Below are positions 48,766 through 58,308 of a stretch of 64,000 nucleotides of DNA, piece by piece; the stretch's first letter is position 1, and each line of letters starts with the position of its first letter. The translations under genes were made by a program, and so were the position numbers. The DNA lies in contig NW_025064901.1 of assembly GCF_019112545.1 (NCBI RefSeq), positions 500,880 to 564,879 on the forward strand, in the 5' to 3' direction. This stretch comes from Guyanagaster necrorhizus (Eukaryota > Basidiomycota > Agaricomycetes > Agaricales > Physalacriaceae). Under the pieces are notes generated by a model that searched no databases, had not been told where the DNA came from, and saw only the letters and a list, made by a program, of their open reading frames with translations.

Positions 48766-49985
48766 TCAGCCCCCTCTTTTACCTCCTTGACTTTTGTCTC
48801 TGATCCAAGGGCTTCTTCTTCTTTCTGTAATTTGATGATCAGCACTCTGAGATCTTCTCAGATGCACTTATTCTTCTTCTGTGGGCAGTCTCATACTATG
48901 TGGTCTTTCTGGCTACAGTTGAAGCACTTCTCCTCCTTCTTGAGCTGATCCACATCTATTAGCTTATCTGTTCTGGTAAATATCATGCCCATACCAGTTT
49001 TTTTCTCACTATAAGAGGAAGTTAGGGTTGAGCCATCAGGCTTGACAGTCATAGTTGGATTAGAGGGGTAAGGCTTCATTCTCTGTGCTTGACTCTTCTG
49101 TCCTCCTGAGAGAGTCATCTGCTCTGCCTTCTATTATTATCATTCCTTTTACATGTTGATAATATGCTTCTTCCATGCATCATATCCTTTCAGAATATTC
49201 TCACTGATAACCAAGATCATCTTCAGGTAAGATGTGAAAAAATTGCAATAATGCAATACATATACTGAAAGTTTCTTTGACATGCACTACATCCCCATAC
49301 TGATGTTGCTCCTATCTTCATGTACTCAACCATTTGGCCAGTGTCATTGATATTGTCCTGAACTCTGGCCAGTTTGCTGAGCCATTTCAACTTATCAAAG
49401 TACTCCATTGTCAGCTTATCTTCCATCTTATACTCTTTTATCTTCTGTTTGTATACTTCCTGTATGGTGGGATCCATGAACTTGTCAGTCACTATTTATT
49501 TGAACACTGGCTACAAGGGTAGTTGATGATGCTGCCATGTGGTTGACCAAAATGTAGAGGCTAAAAGTATCTATCATGTTTTTGCTTTGTCTTCCATGTG
49601 GGTAGAGATAAAGGTGACTTTGTATATGTTGAGCATGAAGTATAATGTAAATATTTGAAAGTATTGGTTACAGTCAGTGAGGAATCAGTCAATGTCATTG
49701 AATGCCCCTTTGAAGGGGCAGAGTTTGTGTATGAGGTCTGGTTTGCAGTTAAGGATTGTGGTGTCAGCCACAAGCACTGTTATTGGGTTTGGGATCCTGC
49801 CAAATGGCAGGACATTCCAGAATATCAGAGATCTCAGGAAGGAGTGCAGGGAGTCATTGTTGGTGATGGGACTTTCCAGTGGTGATGCCTTCTTGCACAC
49901 AATGTGCCCATTCTGAATAGTGAACTCTAGTTCAATTGCCTCAGAGTCATCTTTTTTGGGTGAGAGTGCTTCTGGAGCCTTTCTG
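48766..49985 (-). pseudogene. gag: Decayed family A gag (A-6)
   Basis: Knuckle KCFNCSQKDH at about 48900-48935 within the open piece 48891-49118; capsid pieces 49223-49492 and 49685-49900 (NDSLHSFLRSLIFWNVLPFG aligns with A-8 DNSLHSFPG...). Frames are interrupted. Confidence 0.8.
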
Positions 49986-52175
49986 CTTTCTTTGGCCTCA
50001 TCTGACAGTGGCTGGCTAGTAAAGAGTCAGTGCATGGATTGTGCTCACAGATTCTGATAGAGGTTTCTCAGCTTGGGTCAGTTCTGCATAAGCCAGGATG
50101 CCATACTTTAAATGGCTGAGGTTGTGAACATGTATCAAGATGAAATGGTTCAAATCAATGGTGCCATGTAAACAGCTTAGCTAGGTGCCACACTTGGCAT
50201 TCACAGCATTGGTTTGATATTGAACTAGGACTTATAGGCCAGTAACAGTGCTAATTGGGTTTCTAAATGATTTTTATTATAAATAAAAATGGCCTGCTTG
50301 GTAGCTGTATATTGAAGAATTTTTGCATATTTGACTTTATTAGCAGTGGTATACCTCTGTTCATGGGTGACACCAATCAGGTGTCATCCACTCATAAAGT
50401 GGCTGCTCCTTTCTGGTACAGCCATAGGAATTCACCTTAGTGCTCTATCTGCACCCTCCTTGCTAACTCTTCTTCTGTTGGGTGTTGCATAAATACACTT
50501 TTCTACTCAGAGAGGGGATCTCCTTCTCTCTCATCATTAGACTCTTCCTCATTGTCCATCTTGCTCTTATCCTCCTTGAGGAGAGAACTGTCACATAGGT
50601 CATAGATATCCAGGGTGACCTGGCTGCTGCTGCTGCTGGTTACTGGGTCTAGTGTCATTAGGTCCAGGGCAAGAAGAAGGCTCTCTTCCTCACTGGTGCT
50701 CCTCAGCATCATGTCTTGCTGCTTCCACTATCACTGCTCTGTGATATCAGTGAAAGTTTTAATAGAAGTGAGATTAGAGGAAGAGCATTGCAATATGCCT
50801 ATCTAGAATCTGCTTGAGGTCTCCAGTGGGTTCAATGTGCTCACCATCACCTCTGAGGTCTCCTTTCTAACTTTGTAAGTCTCTTTCTCAGACTGGAATG
50901 TCATCAGTGTCAGCAATTGAGTCAGTCCTGTAAGATAGCAGATGATCATTGTCAAGATTGAGTGACACTTGTCAGTGGATGTTGTCTGCATGAATAATGC
51001 CTTTGGAGAGTACTGCCTATGAGTCAGGTTCTGAAGCAGCAGGAGTGCTAGGTTTCCAGAATGGAGTGTTGGGAGAGTTGATGAGAGTTCTATCGATGGT
51101 GGAGGTACTAGGGCTCTCTGAGCCCCTTTGCCAGTCTGCTATTTCTTGTGCTCAGAGATACTATCCAAAGAGTGTTCTGCCTAGCTGTCTTGTACTCAAT
51201 TTGCATCTGCTTCTGGACATACTCAGCAAGGGAATCAGTGTGTCAAACTTTATCCTCTGGGGAGAGGACCAGGTCAATAGGGTCAGTCTGTTGTGGACCT
51301 TCTGATAGCATTCATATGCTGCCTATTCTACTTAGAGTGTGGCTGCTCTGGCAGTGCTCCATTCAGTCAACTGCTGCTGCTGCTGCTGCTGCTGCTGCTT
51401 GCCAGTATCTGTCTTTATTGCTGTCATTGGCAAAGAATATGTCATCAGTTCTGACAATACCTGTTCTTCCTCTCTTGCTGTTGGTACTCTGATTCTCAAT
51501 GTATAGCTTAATGGGGAAACTCTCTCTGCTTTCTGTTGCCATTGCATGTAGGAATCTATGGCCATCATTTGGGAAGGTACTTCTACTCCTTTAAGCCACC
51601 TTAATAGCATCAAGGGAGTCTCTGGTATGGCATCTAATGCTGGGCTGAGAGGGTGCAGTTGAGGGGGTTGCCCTTATCATATGGATGTGGCTGGGGATGT
51701 CCATGCACTCAACACATGGGATGGGCATGTTGGGCCTTGGTCTTCAAAACCCTGTAGCCCAAGGGTTGCTATCATCTCTGATGATTGCTGTCAGAGGTTG
51801 AAGTGGGTATTGGTGCTGCATTTCTTCTCCAGGACATTGTGAAGGTATGTTTCCAGGATTAGTTTCAGGTATGGTTTCTTCCATAAGCTGAAAGGACTGT
51901 CAAGCAGAGGGAGAGATGTCATGGAGAGAGAGATCAGAGGTGACATTGCATAGAATGTGTTGGATATGCTGAAATTCTTGATAGTGTCTAATAGCCCAGA
52001 CAGTGATTGATTGGCATCCATAGCACAGCTGTATGATCACCAATAATCCTAGTAATGTTCTGATGATAGAAGTGAGAAGTTTGAAGAACTCATGAGTAAA
52101 TTTCAGATCTGATGGGTTGATTGCAGAGGGCATTCAGTTTCTCAGCATAATTGGACTTGAGAAAGAAAAGCTAGA
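49986..52175 (-). other. Family A leader of A-6 with decayed ORFs
   Basis: 2.2 kb. Sense pieces: 50503-50712 (acidic, Ser-rich: TSSSSSQVTLDIYDL), 50803-50991, and 51332-51613, which carries a run of nine Gln encoded by (CTG)9 on the plus strand (51371-51397). Another stretch reads EYVQKQMQIEYKTARQN. The same segments recur in A-1, A-5 and A-7, so the leader once carried protein-coding sequence upstream of the conserved gag domain. Confidence 0.5.
51371..51397. repeat. (CTG)9 microsatellite
   Basis: Nine uninterrupted CTG units in the A-6 leader, giving polyglutamine on the sense (minus) strand. Shorter triplet runs occur nearby (about 50622-50637) and in the A-7 leader (about 56826-56845). 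Confidence 0.9.
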
Positions 52176-52188
52176 AGCTTCAAGCTAA
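52176..52188 (-). promoter_or_regulatory. Self-primer binding site of A-6
   Basis: Plus-strand AGCTTCAAGCTAA directly left of the 5' LTR; on the sense strand TTAGCTTGAAGCT follows the LTR end after one base. Confidence 0.65.
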
Positions 52189-52189
52189 T

Positions 52190-52658
52190 TATTAAGCCTA
52201 AATGACATGTGATCTAAACACATGATAAACTGACACTGTCTCACACTTCAGACAATAATGTCAGAGTCTACTTGATGTGTTATATGGCTTTATATTTCAA
52301 GGCCTTTAGATTACCTCAAGATAAGATGATGAAGAAATAAACTTTACCTCAAAGCTGGAGATACTATAGCAAGAGCTACACTACTTATATACCAGTCATC
52401 ATCCATCTAAAGATATAACTACCTAATTGTGCATCTTAGTATTATAGAGCATTTTGTCCAGTGTTATTAAGCTATCTATAAAAGGGTATTGTCTGTTGTT
52501 GAGCAGTTACTGTCACATCAAAGAACAATGACCAACTAGGCATATTGTGATGACTAAGCCTTGTCTCATAGTTCTAAGCACTGGTTAAGCACTATGACTA
52601 AGCAAAAATAGAAGTTAATTCCTTGAAAAAAGAGGTAAAAAGCAGAAAAATTGTAACA
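52190..52658 (-). repeat. A-6 5' LTR
   Basis: 469 bp, from tattaagc (expected tgttaagc, one transition) to ttgtaaca, with the GCATG duplication on the right. It aligns over its length with 6023-6458. Confidence 0.9.
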
Positions 52659-52663
52659 GCATG

Positions 52664-55600
52664 ATCCACAAAAAGCTCTATCACAGATGATAACTCACTG
52701 CACTCATTCTCTGGCCCACTAGCTGAGTGATGATGACTGTTATTTGATCAGTACTCTAATCTAATGAGGGCATTACCTCAAGATGCCACTATCATTAATC
52801 ACAAACCTGATCTGCTCTGAAAGCTCTGCCCTTTCAAAGGCACCTCAGATGATATTGATCAGTTCTTCATTGACTGCAGGTAGTATTTTAAAGTATACTC
52901 AGTCTACTTCTCCTTTGATATTTATCAAGTCATCTTTGTCTCTATCTATCTCAAAGACAAGGCTAATATCTGATGGACCTTGCTCTCTCTGATGTATGAA
53001 AGGAACACATCATAGAGATGAACAAAGAGCAGCAATAGCAGAAGATAGAACAGGCTAACCTTCAGAGTAATTGAAAGCTCTACCAGCCTCAGAATATGAA
53101 GTCTGGGAATTTTACTAATGCCAAGACCAGATTGACCTCTTCTGCCACCCCAATGTATGGAACCCAGAAGATGAGCATCAGCACCATATATATCAGAAGT
53201 GAAAATCAATAGATATTGATTAGCTTAAAAAGGAGAGTAAGTGCTTCAGTTGCAGATAAAAGAGACATTTATCATAGGATTGTCTGAAGAAGAAATGCAT
53301 ATGGGAGGACATTAGAGCACAGATTGCTGAGTTGCAGAAAGAAAGTGAAGAATTTAAAAAGGAGATAAGAATTAAGAAGGTAAAAGATAAGGCCAACTAG
53401 TGAGTGATTCTACTGGATTGGCCAAAGGACTTAGTGGTATGTGTCTCACAGCTGCTGGACAGACTTGTAGTACTTCTGTAGTTATGCCTAAATTATGCAT
53501 GCATTTGAATATACTCAAATCTGTCATGATGAGACCACTAAAGAAATCATGAAAAATCAAAGCTCAACTACTCACAGGCTGAACAGAAGGAGCAACCCCC
53601 ACTACATGGCTCAAGCTTTTTGACACTGAATGGATTTAGTGCACTATCAAAGATTCATGGACAGAAGAAAAAGCAAAGGCAGTACTCAAGAACTGAGTAC
53701 ACTAAACTAAGACTGAAGAAGTCATTGATAAGATGATTGAGAGAGTAAAGAAGGCTGAGAGATGCCAAGCATTAGAATGGCTCAATGAGCTCAGGGGACT
53801 CAGAAAATACATCTAATGGCAGAAGACCCTGAGAGGAGACCTAACCACTAAGACTCAGATTAAAACACTCACTTCCTGTTCCATATATGCTATAACAGCT
53901 CTGATTGACAGTGGCTATACTAGAAGCTCAATTAATCATGCTTTTGTCAATAAGTATAGCCTATCTACTTGAGCAACTGCTACTCCCATACTGGTATATA
54001 ATGCTGATAGAACTAACAATCAAGCTGGTTTGATTACTGAATTCATCAAGTTATGCTTGACAATTAGAGATCATTCAGAATGGATTGACCTAGCCATCAC
54101 TGACTTAAGGACCAAGAAGATGTTCCTCAGACATAACTGGTTGATCCATCACAATCCACTTGTCAACTAGAAAACCAGCAGGATTACCTTTGCTTGATGC
54201 TAATGCCACAAAATCCTCTTTGAGTTGCTGAATGAGGACCCTGAGGATTGATGGGATGAGAAGATAAAGGACAGGGAAACTATCCTTGCTATTGACATAG
54301 AATAAGCCATTCACATCCAGGCTATACACTATGCTAATAATTTGACAGTGAAAGCCAATGCAGAGAAGGAGAAGAAAATCTTCAATGAGATAGTAATACT
54401 CTCTTGGAAACCTAGTGATGAGTGAAAGGCAGCTGGACCAATCACAGACTATTTGAATCTACTATCATGTTCTTCAGTCTTACTAATTTCTCTACAACCT
54501 TCCAATAGATGATAAACAACATTTTTAAAGATCTCATTGCTACAAGAAAGATTATGATCTATCTGGATGACATTCTCATCATGTCCAAAGATAGAGAGAA
54601 GCACTGATAGATGATTCAATAGGTGTTTAAACTAATGAGGAAGCACAAACTTTTTTTCAAGATGGAGAAGTGCAAGTTTGACATATTAGAAATGGAATAC
54701 CTTGGGGTGATCATCAGTGAAGGAAGCATCCAAATGGATCTGATCAAAGTGGCTGGAGTAACTGAGTGGCCAATACCAATGAAGAAGAAGGAGCTGCAAT
54801 TCTTTCTGGAATTTATCAACTTTTATCACTGATTTATATGAGACTACAGCAAGATCATACGATCTATGACACAGTTAACCAGTAATGTGCTCTGGGTCTG
54901 AGGCCCATCTCAGCAAGATGCATTCAATGATCTCAAGTGATATTTTACAGAAGATGTGATTCTAGTAATCTCTACACAGAAAAGGAAGTTTAGGATAGAA
55001 GCAGATTTCAGTGAAGGAGCAATCAATGTGGTACTCTCTTAAAAATAAGATGGAAAATGGCAGCTGATAGCCTTCCTCTCTAAGGAACTCACAGTCATAA
55101 AACACAACTATAAGATCTAGGATAAGGAGCTCTTAATGATTATGCTAGCTCTCACAGAATAATATCATTATCTGATCAAAGCAGTTCAGATTTTTAAAAT
55201 CTGGACTGATCACTAGAATCTCTGCTACTTCTAACAATCTCAGAAGCTTAATTGATGATAAGCATGCTGAGTTATAGAGTTATCTGAATATCAGTACACA
55301 CTCTATCATAAGATGAGAGCAGTGAACAAGAAGGCTGACCTTCTTAGTCAAAGAGACAATCATAATCAAGGAGAAGAGAACAATAAAGAGGTTACATTAT
55401 TAAAGTCTGAACACTTTCAGGTGATGATGATGCCAACAGAGAAAGAGACCCATAAACAGATCAAGAGTGTCATGAGAGACAACAGCAAATAGAACTAATG
55501 AGTGGCCTTATCACTCAATCATGAGCAAAGAATGATTAAGGACAACAGATTGAATCATTATGATAGGAGAATCTATATACTCTGAGACTATCAACTCCAC

Positions 55601-55919
55601 AGAGAAACCATCACAACATGTCATGACTATGCCACTGCCAGACACCTTAGAATCACTAAAACCAAAGAGTTAGTTTTACATGAGTATTGATGGCCAAAGA
55701 TGGGACAAGATATCAAACAGTATGTAAAGAAATATAAAACATATTAAAGAGAAAAGCTGTTAACTCAATTACATGCAGCATCACTCCATCCAAATGAAGT
55801 TCTGCAGGCACTCTAAACAGATATCTCAATTGATAGATATGACATCATTATTGTCATCATTGATTGATTTTTCAAGGCTATCATTCCAGTCACATGCTCA
55901 ATGGAATTGTTATCTAAAG
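52664..55919 (+). pseudogene. gag-pol: Decayed family A gag-pol of A-5
   Basis: Gag from about 52780, knuckle remnant KCFSCR near 53241, boundary AGTGAGTGATTC at 53399-53410, protease near 53905-53960 (LIDSGYTRSSIN), RT active site region about 54555-54590 (IYLDDILIMSK), RNase H about 54900-55330, integrase to 55919. About 430 bp of the RT fingers region is missing near 54400 compared with A-4 (20410-20860). The frame is cut in the integrase core by the A-7 LTR. Confidence 0.83.
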
Positions 55920-56460
55920 TGTTATGATTTTTTCTATTTTCTTTTCTTTTTTCTTGATTTATTCAGAAATTAACTCCTATTTCTGCTTAGTCAGAGTGTC
56001 TAAACTGAGTTTAGCACCCAGAACTGTGGGAGAGCTTAGTCAGCTCATAGCACTGCCCAGGTTCTACTGTGCTGCTGTGAAGCTTTACAGCAGCACAATG
56101 ACAGAGTACCTCTTTTGTCATTGTGTAGCAGTAACAGCAGTAATAGCTCAACAGCAGAACAATACATTTTGTAGGTATTTTAGTGACACTAAACAACATG
56201 CTCTACAGTGCCAGGACAAACAATTAGATAGTTTTATCTTTAGAATAATAATGGATTAGTATATAAGTAGTGTAGCTCTTGCTGTAGTAACTCCAGCTTC
56301 AAGCTAAAGTTTATTCTTCACCATCTCATCTTGAGTGACTTGCAACTGCCTTGATAACACAGTGCCAATAATGCATCAGTGGACTTGATTGTTTTACTCA
56401 AAGTGCAAGCTAATGGTTATTTATCATGTGTTATTGGTTATGTGGAATTTAGACTTAACA
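55920..56460 (+). repeat. A-7 5' LTR
   Basis: tgttatgatt...gacttaaca, sense orientation. It is followed directly by the self-primer site, which identifies it as the 5' LTR. Confidence 0.9.
56260..56307 (+). promoter_or_regulatory. Family A core promoter and self-primer (A-7)
   Basis: TATATAAG at 56260-56267; AGCTTCAAGCTAA at 56295-56307. The spacing of 35 bp (first base to first base) fits a TATA-driven start at the first base of the primer sequence. Confidence 0.6.
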
Positions 56461-56461
56461 A

Positions 56462-56474
56462 TTAGCTCAAAGCT
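56462..56474 (+). promoter_or_regulatory. Self-primer binding site of A-7
   Basis: TTAGCTCAAAGCT. It pairs with AGCTTCAAGCTAA except at the two bases where an ancestral CG has decayed in opposite directions (CA here, TG/CA in the LTR); A-8 keeps CG in its LTR copy (AGCTTCGAGCTAA). Confidence 0.65.
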
Positions 56475-57842
56475 TTTAGCTTCTCTTTCTCAAGCCCAAT
56501 TGTGCTGAAAAACTGAATGCCCTCAGCACTTAATTCCTCAGACCCAAACTTTACCTATGAGTTCTTTAAACTTCTTGCTTCTATTATCAGAACACTGATT
56601 AGTTTATTAGTGATTATATAGCTGTGCCATAAACACTAATCAATTACCACTTGGACAATCCATCATTATCAAGAGTTTCAATATATCAAAATAATTCTCC
56701 ACAATGTCACATCAGACCTCCTCCTCCATGATATCTCTGCCTCTGTCCAACAGTTCTTCTGACCCATAAAAGGACTCATATCTGAAACTGTCTCTAGAAG
56801 CCTACTGAAGGGTGTTCTAGAGAAGAGGAGCAGCAGCAGCAGCATATATACTCTCTGTGACCCCCAACAGCAATCATCTGAGACCCTGGAAACCCTTGGG
56901 CTATAGGGTTTCAATGATCCAGACTCGACATCCTCATTCTATCCTCTGAGTGCAACATTGTGAATGACATTCTCACAATAAAGACTGCAACTTCTGTCTC
57001 TGGCTCTGGTGTTGGATGTCATGCCAGAGACTCCTTGGAGGTCATTTGGATGGCTTGAGGGACCAGAAATACCAGGGACTATGGATTCCAACACACCATG
57101 TCAGTATGAAGCAGAAGCACTGACCATAGGACAGGAGTCAGCAGTGATCTCTATTTTAATGACAACAGCAATGAGCACCAGTTTTGGCATGCCACTGTCT
57201 GAGAAGCAGACAGGCTGGAGCAGCACATAGCTAGCCACACTGCAAGCAGAACAGACCATATATGAACTCCACTGCATGCAGCACAATGAGCTAACACTGT
57301 TGATCCAGTCCTTCTCTGAGAGGACCAAGTTCAACATATTGACACCATTGCTGAGTATATCCAGGAGCAGGTATGTATTGATAATGAGATCATGAGAGAG
57401 AACACCCTCTTTAGGCAGTATCTCTGAGCACAAGAAGCAGACCAAAGGTAGGACTTGGGGAGCCTTGGAGCCAGCATGCTCATTGGAACTACCACTAACA
57501 GCATACCCAAGACTCTGTTCTGGAAACCTAGCACTCCCAAAACTGAATACAATCTCTGAGCAGAGCCAGCTGAGGGAGTCTTTCATGCTGACAATATTCA
57601 CTGGTAAGCAAATGATCTCAATGATGACCAGCTCCTATCATACAGGACTGATACCATCACTGAGACTGATGATATTTCTATCCAGAGAAATAATATACTG
57701 CCTGACTGGGGAATTATCAGTAAAGATGAAGAATATATTAACCCCACAGAAAACATCTGGCAGGCCCTTGATGGGCCTATTGCTGACCTCTCTCTTCAAT
57801 CTTGATTCTATCAGAACTTCTGTCAATATTGCAGAGCAATAG
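56475..57842 (+). other. Family A leader of A-7 with decayed ORFs
   Basis: Coding-like pieces on the sense strand: 57009-57230 and 57465-57842. The frames match the A-6 leader on its own strand, for example an EYIQEQVCIDNEI-type run against EYVQKQMQIEYKT. No known domain. The leader ends in aatag (57838-57842), the putative left duplication of A-8. Confidence 0.5.
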
Positions 57843-58275
57843 TGTTAAGCCCAAGCGTCACGTGGATGGATACACGTGGTAGACGGATGTGCCTTCGCAC
57901 TTCGAGGAATCAACCGAATCCACTAGGGTATACCCGGGTATAGTGACTCAAGGTCAAATGTAGACTCGAGGTAGAATGGTATGTATAAACTTTAGCTCGA
58001 AGCTGGGGTGTTCCAGCGAGAGCTGTGGTTCTTAAATACTGTACAGACGTCTTCTAATTATACTACTGCTTATTATGTATGTCTGTGTCCATAGTGCCCG
58101 TTGTCCTTGAGCATCGTTACCATACATAAAAGGATGATTGTGCGTCGTCGGGCTGACTGTTGTAATGACTTGATGGGTAGGCTAGTTGTGCTGACTAAGC
58201 CTCCCATGGCCTTGTGCCCTCTGACTAATCATAAGAATAGGGGTAAAAAGGAAAAAAGGAAGATAAATCGTAACA
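57843..58275 (-). repeat. A-8 3' LTR
   Basis: 433 bp, tgttaagccc...aatcgtaaca. Next to it (58276-58290) is the complement of the sense polypurine tract AAGTGGGGGGTAA. It is shorter than the 469-541-bp LTRs of older A copies and differs from them in the first 150 bp, so it represents a subfamily. Confidence 0.92.
57992..58039 (-). promoter_or_regulatory. Core promoter and self-primer in the A-8 LTR
   Basis: On the sense strand GTATTTAAG (RC of about 58031-58039) precedes AGCTTCGAGCTAA (RC of 57992-58004) by about 30 bp. The primer carries an intact CG, explaining the TG and CA variants in older copies. The matching binding site of A-8 is outside the window. Confidence 0.55.
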
Positions 58276-58308
58276 TTACCCCCCACTTAAGACCATCATC
58301 CCGATGGC

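Larger units (their letters stand above)
44475..52658 (-). mobile_element. Full-length family A element A-6
   Basis: A perfect duplication GCATG (44470-44474 and 52659-52663) brackets a complete minus-strand element of 8.18 kb with 3' LTR, polypurine tract, pol, gag, long leader, primer site and 5' LTR. It is the only family A copy in the window with both ends, so it defines the full family layout. It was inserted into the leader of A-5 in opposite orientation. Confidence 0.93.
33995..55919 (+). mobile_element. Family A element, copy A-5, dispersed by three insertions
   Basis: Plus-strand copy: LTR tail 33995-34113, primer site, leader 34128-35581, 36095-36280 and 44247-44474, then gag and pol 52664-55919. 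The breaks are a solo LTR (AATTG duplication), B-2 and A-6 (GCATG duplication). Joining the four leader pieces gives a sequence collinear with the A-1 leader (reverse of 3690-6008), which confirms they belong together. It is cut in integrase by the LTR of A-7. Confidence 0.87.
55920..57842 (+). mobile_element. Family A element, copy A-7 (5' LTR and leader only)
   Basis: A 541-bp LTR (55920-56460), primer site and about 1.37 kb of leader on the plus strand, then interrupted by A-8 at 57843. The rest of A-7, and the rest of the A-5 integrase, should lie right of A-8, outside the window. The left flank taaag (55915-55919) would be half of its duplication. Confidence 0.85.

Noticed and set aside
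51148..51492. Plus-strand frame with a run of Ala over the CTG repeat
   Set aside because: Shadow of the microsatellite; the element's sense strand is minus and gives poly-Gln.
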